A stretch of 5,518 nt of DNA from SIG622 sp045596605 (GTDB lineage: Bacteria; Bacillota; Clostridia; Oscillospirales; CAG-382). The notes beneath the pieces are model-generated. The model ran no database searches. It had not been told where the DNA came from and saw nothing but the letters and a program-made list of their open reading frames with translations. Positions 1 to 5,518 of the stretch are shown here, one piece after another. The position numbers and the translations under genes are program-made. The stretch's first letter is position 1. Each line of letters begins with the position of its first letter. The stretch is taken from assembly GCA_045596605.1 (NCBI GenBank), contig JAZOCR010000106.1, positions 1-5,518 on the forward strand. Direction: 5' to 3'.

Positions 1-604
1 TATAGATGTGTCTGAGTATTCCCTTGCCGTTTTCCTCGCTGTATGCGGAAATTTTGTTTTTCTCGCAGAAACGGACGACAAAATCACGTATTTTTACAAA
101 CTCCGGATTTCCGATAAGGCAGAAATCGTGCTCGCATATTCGGTGAGAATTCTGTGCATAGTAACCTGAAATAATTTTACCGTCTTTATTCTCTGAAACG
201 GGATAAACTGCTTTGTTTCTGTATCCTTCAGTAGAAATAGACGGATAGAACTCTGATAGTCTAAGCGGAAGATTTGCTATTCTCTCGAAGTCGTCATTTA
301 TAAGTGTTTCCTTATACTTACATTCAGCCTCGTACGTTATATTTTGAAAAACACAGCCACCGCATTTGCCGGAATAAATACATCCGTCAGGGGTTCTCAT
401 TTCAGACTTCTCTATGAATTCTTGAATAATTGCAACTGCGTAGCTTTTTGTAACTTTTATGATTTTAGCATTAACCTTATCCCCCGGCACACCGCCTTTT
501 AGAAAGAAAACAAAACCGTCATCATCTCTTGCAATGGCATTTCCGTTACCACAAAGCGAGGTTGCCGTAAGCTCTACAAATTCATTTTTATTGTACTTTT
601 TCAT
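1..604 (-). CDS. rlmD: 23S rRNA (uracil-C5)-methyltransferase, RlmD/RumA (TrmA-like) family, 3' part outside window
   Basis: This is the N-terminal part (201 complete codons) of a SAM-dependent enzyme that methylates C5 of a uracil in 23S rRNA. I translated it from the start at 604 leftwards and it stays open to the edge. Residues about 5-62 resemble a TRAM RNA-binding domain (GNGNAIARDDDGF, then a GGVPGD turn at 37-42). Cysteines at 75, 81 and 84 form the C-x5-C-G-G-C pattern, and C162 in HDFCLIG is the likely fourth [4Fe-4S] ligand, as known for RlmD. GYRNKAVYPV (127-136) and GILRHIY (195-201) match conserved stretches ahead of the catalytic domain. The SAM motif and catalytic Cys lie outside the window. 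The start is set by AAGGA at 611-615, six bases upstream, and the gene has its own promoter. Gram-positives often carry several paralogues, including dual-specificity RlmCD, so the target (U1939, U747 or both) cannot be fixed here. The family is confident; the exact symbol is less so. Confidence 0.9.
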   Translation of the reverse strand, partial: MKKYNKNEFVELTATSLCGNGNAIARDDDGFVFFLKGGVPGDKVNAKIIKVTKSYAVAIIQEFIEKSEMRTPDGCIYSGKCGGCVFQNITYEAECKYKETLINDDFERIANLPLRLSEFYPSISTEGYRNKAVYPVSENKDGKIISGYYAQNSHRICEHDFCLIGNPEFVKIRDFVVRFCEKNKISAYSEENGKGILRHIY

Positions 605-636
605 TTCATATCCTTGATTTCAAATTTGTTATTATC

Positions 637-665
637 ATCTTATCATATTTAATGCCTTTTGTCAA
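637..665 (-). promoter_or_regulatory. Promoter for the rRNA methyltransferase gene
   Basis: Reading leftwards on the minus strand, a perfect -35 TTGACA (665-660) is followed after exactly 17 bases by TAAGAT (642-637). A TG one base upstream (645-644) makes an extended -10. Transcription would begin near 630, giving a leader of about 26 nt. This leader carries AAGGA (615-611) six bases before the ATG at 604. Consensus sequence and spacing support it; there is no experimental evidence. Confidence 0.75.
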
Positions 666-806
666 TTATCAAGTGGAAAAGAGAGCAAAAAGTCCGCAGA
701 ATAAGCATTGTATTCTAAAGGGCAGTTGCTTTATTATCGGAAAATGCATGCTTGCGTATACAGCAAGATTAAAAAATTCAACTATCAATAGAAAATGCTT
801 GGTCGC
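666..806. other. Middle of the divergent intergenic region, no gene seen
   Basis: This stretch separates the -35 boxes of two divergent promoters. It contains a short hairpin-capable sequence (CTTGC at 751-755 and GCAAG at 763-767, 7-nt loop) with no following T-run. It also has an imperfect repeat of GAAAATGC (740-747 and 791-798). I see no Shine-Dalgarno-led reading frame, tRNA or riboswitch-like structure. Its probable role is just spacing between two independent promoters, possibly with upstream regulatory sites. Confidence 0.5.
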
Positions 807-827
807 TTCAATAAGACGGTTATTGAA
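807..827. promoter_or_regulatory. Perfect inverted repeat over the -35 box, candidate operator 1
   Basis: The arms TTCAATAA (807-814) and TTATTGAA (820-827) are perfectly complementary over 8 bp, with a 5-base spacer GACGG. The right arm overlaps the -35 hexamer TTGAAC (823-828), so a bound repressor would block RNA polymerase. The repeat lies upstream of the predicted transcription start, so it would act as DNA rather than as an RNA hairpin. The obvious candidate ligand is the helix-turn-helix protein encoded immediately downstream; that is inference. Confidence 0.55.
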
Positions 828-851
828 CATTCTTTCTTGATATGGTATAAT
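823..851 (+). promoter_or_regulatory. Promoter of the HTH-methyltransferase gene
   Basis: TTGAAC (823-828) and a perfect TATAAT (846-851) are separated by 17 bases. TG at 843-844 gives an extended -10 (TGGTATAAT). Transcription should start near 858, leaving a short leader of about 23 nt before the ATG at 881. This is the strongest-looking promoter in the window, so it would probably be highly active unless repressed. The palindromes overlying it fit that expectation. Confidence 0.85.
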
Positions 852-870
852 ATGATTGATTCAAGAAGGA
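831..870. promoter_or_regulatory. Inverted repeat flanking the -10 box, candidate operator 2
   Basis: Arms TCTTTCTTGA (831-840) and TCAAGAAGGA (861-870) match as inverted repeats at 9 of 10 positions, with a perfect core TTCTTGA/TCAAGAA. The 20-base gap contains the whole -10 box. The left arm lies upstream of the expected start site, so the pair is not both in the mRNA; a DNA-binding site is more likely than an RNA structure. The core resembles the arms of the palindrome over the -35 box (shared pattern TT[A/C]TTGA[A/T]). The right arm also overlaps the Shine-Dalgarno sequence, which could constrain its sequence independently. Confidence 0.45.
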
Positions 871-872
871 GG
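864..872 (+). promoter_or_regulatory. Ribosome binding site fixing the start at 881
   Basis: AGAAGGAGG is a near-perfect Shine-Dalgarno. It ends 8 bases before the ATG at 881 but only 2 bases before the in-frame ATG at 875. Normal spacing therefore selects 881, removing two residues (Met-His) from the longest possible reading. Confidence 0.85.
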
Positions 873-880
873 ATATGCAT

Positions 881-1696
881 ATGAATATCGGTAAAATAAT
901 AACAGACAGGCGAAAGTCGCTTGGATTGACTCAACAAGCATTAGCGAAAAAGCTTAATATTTCCTTTCAAGCTGTTTCAAAATGGGAAAATGGCTCCTCT
1001 TATCCCGATATCACCATTCTTCCCGGGCTTGCTGCCGTTTTGAATGTTTCCATAGATTCCTTGCTTGGCTATCCATCGCAATCGCTAACCGATTACGACA
1101 AACGATACAAAGCAAAAGGTTTTTACTGGGGATTGACTCCAAATACACTTTGCTACGAAATCATGCGCATAAAGCCACCAACCAAGCCATATAAGGTACT
1201 TGATATTGGATGTGGCGAGGGAAAGGATGCTGTTTTCCTTGCGCGGAACGGGTATAATGTGACTGCTTTTGATGTTTCGGAGCAGGGTTTATCTAAAGCA
1301 CGTGAGCTTGCCGATTACAGTGGCGTGAAAATAGATTTTTTTAAAGCTAATGTGCAGGATTTCAGATTGGAATCAGATTATGATATTATCTTTTCAAGCG
1401 GTGTATTCCATTACATTTCCAACGAACTGCGCGGAAGCGTCGTTGATAACCTAAAGGCTCATACCTCGACAAGCGGCATCAATATTATTAATGTTTTTGT
1501 AAGAAAGCCCTTTATCCCTCTGCCCCCCGATACTGAAGAAAGTGAAATCGCCGCAGGAGATTGGAAATCGGGAGAATTATTTATGTATTACCACGATTGG
1601 CTATTTAGAAAGAGTGAAGAAAGAATTTTTGATTGTAACAGCAGCGGTATTCCACATAAACACTGTATGGATGTACTGATTGCAGAGAAGATTTAA
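881..1696 (+). CDS. XRE-family helix-turn-helix fused to a TehB-like SAM-dependent methyltransferase
   Basis: A 271-residue cytoplasmic protein with two domains. Residues 1-62 are a Cro/C1-type HTH: LTQQALAKKLNIS (16-28) followed by QAVSKWENGSSYPD (30-43), the usual recognition-helix region of Firmicutes XRE regulators. Residues about 70-271 are a class I methyltransferase. VLDIGCGEGKD (106-116) is SAM motif I; D131 in TAFDVS should hold the SAM ribose; NVQDF (157-161) and YDIIFSSGVFHYI (167-179) are the next motifs. GELFMYYHDW (231-240) and the ending VLIAEK resemble TehB, the tellurite/selenium-detoxifying methyltransferase. The alignable tail contains C252, H259, H261 and C262 in place of the TehB residues I remember as functionally important, so tellurite as substrate is unproven. 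A second in-frame ATG at 875 is too close to the Shine-Dalgarno. The gene is monocistronic, with its own strong promoter and a terminator hairpin just after the stop. Operator-like repeats suggest autoregulation. Fold confidence is high; substrate is unknown. Confidence 0.9.
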   Translation: MNIGKIITDRRKSLGLTQQALAKKLNISFQAVSKWENGSSYPDITILPGLAAVLNVSIDSLLGYPSQSLTDYDKRYKAKGFYWGLTPNTLCYEIMRIKPPTKPYKVLDIGCGEGKDAVFLARNGYNVTAFDVSEQGLSKARELADYSGVKIDFFKANVQDFRLESDYDIIFSSGVFHYISNELRGSVVDNLKAHTSTSGINIINVFVRKPFIPLPPDTEESEIAAGDWKSGELFMYYHDWLFRKSEERIFDCNSSGIPHKHCMDVLIAEKI

Positions 1697-1702
1697 TACA
1701 AC

Positions 1703-1735
1703 AAGCCTCGGCAGGGAAACTCCCTGCCGATGCTT
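1703..1735. terminator. Hairpin between convergent genes, probable bidirectional terminator
   Basis: TCGGCAGGGA (1708-1717) and TCCCTGCCGA (1721-1730) form a perfect 10-bp GC-rich stem with a 3-base loop. Beyond a single mismatch, AAGC (1703-1706) pairs with GCTT (1732-1735). It starts 7 bases after the plus-strand stop codon and lies about 44 bases past the end of the minus-strand ABC operon, so it can serve both. The T-tract is poor on either side (GCTTTC rightwards, GCTTGTTGTATT leftwards), so termination may be incomplete, or the stem may protect 3' ends. Confidence 0.75.
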
Positions 1736-1778
1736 TCAACATATTACTGTACTTTATAATAATCTGCGGACTTTAGTC

Positions 1779-3746
1779 TTATTCAAGCTCAAAAGCACCT
1801 GTATAAAGCTGATAATACTTACCTTTTTCAGCGATAAGCTGTTCATGACTTCCTCGCTCAATAATCTTGCCGTGATCAAGAACCATAATAACATCTGAAT
1901 TTTGAACTGTTGAAAGTCTGTGAGCGATAACAAATACCGTTCTGCCTTTCATAAGTCCGTCCATTCCCTTCTGAACAATTGCTTCGGTTCGGGTATCAAT
2001 TGAAGAAGTTGCTTCATCAAGTATCATTACAGGCGGATCTGCTACTGCCGCACGGGCAATTGATATAAGCTGTCTTTGACCTTGTGACAGATTTGAACCG
2101 TCACCTGAAAGCATGGTATTGTAGCCCTCGGGAAGTCTTGTGATAAAATCGTGAGCATTAGCAAGCTTTGCGGCTTCAATGCACTCTTCATCGGTTGCAT
2201 CAAGTCTTCCGTAACGTATGTTATCCATAACTGTTCCGGTAAAGAGATTTACGTCCTGAAGAACTACGCCAAGCGAACGGCGAAGATCAGACTTTTTAAT
2301 CTTATTGATGTTAATGCCGTCATATCTGATTTTACCGTCAGCAATATCATAGAAACGGTTTATAAGGTTTGTAATTGTAGTCTTACCGGCACCGGTAGCT
2401 CCTACAAATGCAACCTTTTGTCCCGGCTCTGCGTAAAGAGAAATATTGTGAAGAACTATTTTATCCTCAACGTATCCAAAGTCAACCTCAGTAAGTCTTA
2501 CGTCGCCTTGAAGCTTTGTATAAGTTACGCTTCCGTCAGCTTGATGAGGATGCTTCCACGCCCACATTCCCGTTCTCTCTTCGCATTCAACAATCTCACC
2601 GTCAACCTCTTTTGCATTGACAAGGGTTACGTAGCCATCGTCAGTTTCTTCTTCCTGGTCCATAAGGTCGAAAATTCTTGAAGCACCTGCAAGAGCCATA
2701 ACGATAGAATTTATCTGCTGTGAAACCTGAGAAACATTCTGTGTAAACTGACGTGCCATGCCAAGAAATGCAACAACAACAGCAATTGAAAGTACATTGT
2801 TTCCGGTAATAATGGTAGATATTGAAAGGTTAGGAACATTCAGCGCAAGAAGCGTACCGCCAACAAAAGCAGCAAGAACATAAAGTATATTACCTATATT
2901 TCCCATTATGGGCATAAGAATGTTTGCAAACTTATTTGCTTTCCTTGCATCTTCACAAAGCTGGTCGTTGATAGCATCAAAATCAAAACCTGCCGCTTCT
3001 TCGTGACAAAATACCTTTACGACCTTCTGACCATGCATCATTTCTTCAATAAAGCCTTCGGTTTTTGCAAGGGATTTCTGCTGCTTCATGAAATATTTTG
3101 CAGAGTTACCGCCAATATATTTTGTTACAAAGAACATTCCCACTACTCCGAAAAGTACAACAAGAGTCATCCAGAAGCTATAGACGAGCATTATTACTAA
3201 CAGAACACTTACAGTTAGTCCTGACATAAGAATGTGCGGAAGTGACTGAGATACAAGCTGGCGTATGGTATCAATATCATTAGTATAATAAGACATTATA
3301 TCGCCGTGAGTATGGGTGTCGAAATACTTTATAGGAAGCTTCTGCATTCCACCAAAAAGCTTCTTTCTTAAAGTATTAAGAAAGCTTTGAGTTGTTATTG
3401 CGAGAACTCTGTTATATGTGAAATTAACTGTAAGACCTACCACATATACACATATCATCGTAAGAACGGTTTTATGAAGTGTGGGTGCATATTCTCTGTA
3501 AACAGCAAGACACTGTTCGGCACTAAATCCTTCAGAAAGCTTTGACGCTGCATTTTCAATCCACTCTGTTATTGTTCTTATATAAAGTGCCGGTGCGACG
3601 CTTACAAGTGAAAAAATTATTATACATACAATGACAAGAATCAACTGCCATTTATAATATTTAAAAAGCATTCCGAGAAGTCTTTTAAGTATCAATGCGC
3701 TTGACTTGTTTTTTACAGGTGCGCCAATATTTTTGTTCTTACTCAT
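1779..3746 (-). CDS. ABC exporter half-transporter with canonical ATPase residues (second subunit of heterodimer)
   Basis: A 655-residue membrane subunit of a type IV (B-family, multidrug-type) ABC exporter. The start is at 3746 (MSKNKNIGAP), because AGGTGAGG lies just upstream. A longer frame from 3797 lacks a Shine-Dalgarno and would run 59 bases into the upstream gene. Six membrane segments lie at about 33-55, 93-112, 170-190, 191-212, 277-303 and 310-330, with the coupling region YFDTHTHGDIMSYYTND at 141-157. The nucleotide-binding domain (about 413-655) has A-loop Y425, Walker A GATGAGKTT (449-457), Q497, signature LSQGQ (553-557), Walker B VMILDE (573-578) with catalytic E578, and switch H609. 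The signature has Gln instead of the first Gly of LSGGQ, which is expected when it faces a partner's degenerate site. A charged, Trp-containing linker at about 364-412 makes it longer than a usual half-transporter. It is translationally coupled to the preceding gene, whose product is its partner. Substrate unknown: drugs, peptides or lipids are all possible. Confidence 0.95.
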   Translation of the reverse strand: MSKNKNIGAPVKNKSSALILKRLLGMLFKYYKWQLILVIVCIIIFSLVSVAPALYIRTITEWIENAASKLSEGFSAEQCLAVYREYAPTLHKTVLTMICVYVVGLTVNFTYNRVLAITTQSFLNTLRKKLFGGMQKLPIKYFDTHTHGDIMSYYTNDIDTIRQLVSQSLPHILMSGLTVSVLLVIMLVYSFWMTLVVLFGVVGMFFVTKYIGGNSAKYFMKQQKSLAKTEGFIEEMMHGQKVVKVFCHEEAAGFDFDAINDQLCEDARKANKFANILMPIMGNIGNILYVLAAFVGGTLLALNVPNLSISTIITGNNVLSIAVVVAFLGMARQFTQNVSQVSQQINSIVMALAGASRIFDLMDQEEETDDGYVTLVNAKEVDGEIVECEERTGMWAWKHPHQADGSVTYTKLQGDVRLTEVDFGYVEDKIVLHNISLYAEPGQKVAFVGATGAGKTTITNLINRFYDIADGKIRYDGININKIKKSDLRRSLGVVLQDVNLFTGTVMDNIRYGRLDATDEECIEAAKLANAHDFITRLPEGYNTMLSGDGSNLSQGQRQLISIARAAVADPPVMILDEATSSIDTRTEAIVQKGMDGLMKGRTVFVIAHRLSTVQNSDVIMVLDHGKIIERGSHEQLIAEKGKYYQLYTGAFELE

Positions 3747-5481
3747 TGTCCTCACCTGCCTTATTCTGAGATGTATAAACTTCACGGTAAATTTCATTAT
3801 CTTTGAGAAGTTCTTCGTGATTTCCTATTCCGTTTATCTTTCCATTTTCCAAAACAACTATCACATCAGCATCCATAACAGAAGAAATTCTCTGAGCAAT
3901 AATGATTTTTGTTGTACCGGGGATTTCTGATTTGAAAGCTTGTCTTATCAGAGCATCTGTTTTTGTGTCAACAGCACTTGTTGAGTCATCAAGAATAAGA
4001 ACACGGGGTTTTTTTAGAAGTGCTCTTGCAATACACAGACGCTGCTTTTGACCGCCGGAAACATTAGTGCCGCCCTGTTCAATAAATGTATCGTATTTGT
4101 CAGGAAAATCTTTTATAAACTCATCAGCCTGGGAGAGCTTACAAATGCGCTGTATTTCCTCATCCGTTGCATCGGGATTACCCCATCTGAGATTTTCCTT
4201 TATTGTTCCGGAGAACAAAACGTTCTTCTGAAGCACAACTGAAACACTGTTTCTGAGAACCTCGAGGTCATATTCACGAACATCGTGCCCTGCAACCTTT
4301 ACAGAGCCCTCACTTACGTCATAAAGACGTGAAATAAGGTTTACAAGCGTTGTTTTTGAAGCTCCTGTACCGCCGATAATTCCGACAGTCTGACCTGATT
4401 TGATACTCAGATTAATATTTTCAAGAGCATATTTTTCGGCAGATTTATTGTATTTAAAGCTAACGTTTTCAAATTCAATGTCACCGTTATCAACACTTGT
4501 TAAAGGGTTTTCAGGATTCTTAAGTGCGCTCTCCTCGGAAAGAACCTCAGCAATTCTTCTTCCGGATTCAATGGACATAGTAACCATTACAAATATCATT
4601 GAAACCATCATCATACTCATGAGAATCTGCATTGAGTAAGTGAGCATGCCGGAAAGTGTGCCAACCTGTGCAAGAGCGCCGTTTGTGGTAATGACGAGCT
4701 TTGAAACAAAGAAGGATATGCAAATCATGCCTGTGTATATACAGAACTGCATAATGGGGTTATTTAGCGCAAGAAATTTTTCCGCACGTGTAAAGTCAGC
4801 GCACACATCGTCTGAAGCCTTACCGAATTTTTTAATTTCAAAGTCTTCACGTACAAAGGTTTTAACAACACGCATTCCCTTTATGTTTTCCTGAACAGAT
4901 TCATTAAGTCTGTCATATTTTTTAAATACTTTTCTGAAAAGCGGTTTGACCTTAAAAATTATTGAAAACAGGGCAATTCCAAGAACAGGAATAATTCCTG
5001 CAAAAATAAATGCAAGTCTTCCGCCGAGCTTTATTGACATAAAGAATGCAAATATAAGCATAAAGGGACAGCGTATTGCAGTTCTTATAATCATCATATA
5101 CGCCATTTGAACGTTGGTAACATCGGTAGTAAGTCTTGTTACAAGACTTGAGCTTGAAAATTTATCAATATTTTCAAAGGAGAAGGACTGAACCTTATAA
5201 AACAAATCGTGTCGTAGATTTCTTGCAAATCCGCTTGAAGCGGTTGCACAGTTAACTCCGGAAAGAATTCCCATTGCAAGAGAGATTAAAGCCATCAAAA
5301 GAAGCATTAATCCGTATCTTGCTACAATATCAACTGTCGCTCCTTGTTCGATTTTATTTACAAGACCCGCAGTTAAAAACGGGATAAAACATTCAACTAC
5401 AACCTCAAGTGCAACAAACAAAGACGTAAGAATAGAGGCCTTTTTATATTGCCTTATGGACTTCATAAGAGTTTTCAGCAT
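3739..5481 (-). CDS. ABC exporter half-transporter with degenerate ATPase site (first subunit of heterodimer)
   Basis: A 580-residue half-transporter of the same exporter family, about the normal family length. Membrane segments lie at about 17-36, 56-76, 133-151, 155-175, 243-265 and 275-300. The nucleotide-binding domain (about 333-580) has A-loop Y344, Walker A GGTGASKTT (370-378), Q418, signature VSGGQ (474-478) and Walker B VLILDD (494-499). Three key positions are altered: S375 replaces the last Gly of GxxGxGK, D499 replaces the catalytic Glu, and Q530 (IIIAQRISS) replaces the switch His. These mark the degenerate partner of a heterodimer, as known for LmrCD, BmrCD and TM287/288, rather than a decaying gene, since the frame is intact and its own signature is good. 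The start at 5481 follows AAAGGG (5494-5489) by 7 bases. The downstream gene overlaps it by 8 bases and encodes the catalytic partner. Many such operons begin with a regulator gene; here the region ahead of the gene leaves the window after 37 bases. Confidence 0.95.
   Translation of the reverse strand: MLKTLMKSIRQYKKASILTSLFVALEVVVECFIPFLTAGLVNKIEQGATVDIVARYGLMLLLMALISLAMGILSGVNCATASSGFARNLRHDLFYKVQSFSFENIDKFSSSSLVTRLTTDVTNVQMAYMMIIRTAIRCPFMLIFAFFMSIKLGGRLAFIFAGIIPVLGIALFSIIFKVKPLFRKVFKKYDRLNESVQENIKGMRVVKTFVREDFEIKKFGKASDDVCADFTRAEKFLALNNPIMQFCIYTGMICISFFVSKLVITTNGALAQVGTLSGMLTYSMQILMSMMMVSMIFVMVTMSIESGRRIAEVLSEESALKNPENPLTSVDNGDIEFENVSFKYNKSAEKYALENINLSIKSGQTVGIIGGTGASKTTLVNLISRLYDVSEGSVKVAGHDVREYDLEVLRNSVSVVLQKNVLFSGTIKENLRWGNPDATDEEIQRICKLSQADEFIKDFPDKYDTFIEQGGTNVSGGQKQRLCIARALLKKPRVLILDDSTSAVDTKTDALIRQAFKSEIPGTTKIIIAQRISSVMDADVIVVLENGKINGIGNHEELLKDNEIYREVYTSQNKAGEDNE
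3750..3757 (-). promoter_or_regulatory. Internal ribosome binding site for the second ABC subunit
   Basis: AGGTGAGG lies inside the last codons of the upstream ABC gene. Its leading AGG ends 8 bases before the ATG at 3746, a normal distance. The two genes share the 8 bases ATGAGTAA (3746-3739), where ATG starts the second and TAA ends the first. This selects 3746 as the start and predicts coupled translation, which would help keep two subunits in equal amounts. Confidence 0.8.
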
Positions 5482-5488
5482 AAATTTA

Positions 5489-5509
5489 CCCTTTCTAAGC
5501 TATATTGTA
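5489..5509 (-). promoter_or_regulatory. Ribosome binding site and possible -10 box of the ABC operon
   Basis: AAAGGG (5494-5489) is the Shine-Dalgarno for the ATG at 5481. TACAAT (5509-5504) matches the -10 consensus at five of six positions, but the matching -35 would fall beyond the window edge near 5527-5532. It may be the operon promoter, or the operon may be transcribed from a gene further upstream. The ribosome site is solid; the promoter is tentative. Confidence 0.4.
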
Positions 5510-5518
5510 AAACATAAT

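Noticed and set aside
601..609. Tiny frame ATG AAA TGA overlapping the rRNA methylase start
   Set aside because: The first ATG is one base from the AAGGA motif, too close for initiation, and a two-codon peptide has no support beyond chance.
751..767. Short hairpin CTTGC/GCAAG in the intergenic region
   Set aside because: Only 5 bp with no T-run on either strand and upstream of both predicted transcripts; likely chance in AT-rich DNA.
652..840. 62-residue open frame on the plus strand in the divergent intergenic region
   Set aside because: No Shine-Dalgarno precedes it, its start lies in the rRNA methylase promoter, it runs through the -35 and both palindromic arms of the next promoter, and the translation resembles no family I know.
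875..880. Upstream in-frame ATG (Met-His) for the HTH-methyltransferase
   Set aside because: Only 2 bases from the Shine-Dalgarno; ATG at 881 has the normal 8-base spacing and gives the typical XRE N-terminus.
2151..2681. 176-residue frame antisense to the second ABC subunit, and similar antisense frames across 1680-4894
   Set aside because: They are complements of highly conserved ABC coding sequence, lack ribosome sites, and their translations have no recognisable domains.
3747..3797. Longer start for the second ABC subunit adding 17 residues
   Set aside because: No Shine-Dalgarno at 3797 and a deep overlap with the upstream gene; the start at 3746 has both a good ribosome site and a typical overlap.
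881..5481. A joint metalloid defence system of methyltransferase plus exporter
   Set aside because: The genes are convergent and separated by a terminator hairpin, with no shared promoter or operator seen; proximity alone is not enough.
1..5518. CRISPR arrays, insertion sequences, tRNA genes or attachment sites
   Set aside because: No spaced direct repeats, transposase-like proteins, terminal inverted repeats or cloverleaf sequences were found on reading either strand.

Overview
The base composition is AT-leaning. Shine-Dalgarno sequences are strong, sigma-70-type (sigma-A) promoters are near consensus, and the protein families are typical of low-GC Gram-positives. Together this suggests a Firmicutes chromosome, most likely an anaerobic Clostridia member. 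That is an inference from style and protein families, not a taxonomic match.

Layout: (1) Positions 1-604, minus strand, hold the N-terminal 201 codons of a 23S rRNA uracil-C5 methyltransferase of the RlmD/RumA family, with a TRAM domain and iron-sulfur cysteines. The gene runs off the left edge. (2) Positions 605-880 are a divergent intergenic region. It carries one good promoter for the rRNA methylase (-35 at 660-665, -10 at 637-642) and a near-consensus promoter for the rightward gene (-35 at 823-828, extended -10 at 843-851). The rightward promoter is overlaid by two inverted repeats that share a half-site. (3) Positions 881-1696, plus strand, encode a 271-residue fusion of an N-terminal Cro/C1-type helix-turn-helix to a TehB-like SAM-dependent methyltransferase. 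(4) Positions 1703-1735 form a long GC-rich hairpin between convergent genes, probably a shared terminator. (5) Positions 5481-1779, minus strand, hold two overlapping genes for the half-transporters of one heterodimeric ABC exporter. The upstream subunit (580 aa) has a degenerate ATPase site and the downstream subunit (655 aa) has a canonical one.

How the genes work: the two ABC half-transporters almost certainly form one complex. The nonstandard residues of the first (Walker A Ser, Walker B Asp, switch-loop Gln) complement the nonstandard signature LSQGQ of the second, so one composite ATP site is degenerate and the other is catalytic, as in the LmrCD, BmrCD and TM287/288 class. The helix-turn-helix/methyltransferase looks like a self-contained gene. 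It may bind its own promoter through repeated half-sites and so regulate its own production. The rRNA methylase is a housekeeping gene with no evident link to either.

The most unusual element is the regulator-enzyme fusion with its operator-like promoter. No wholly new multigene system is evident.
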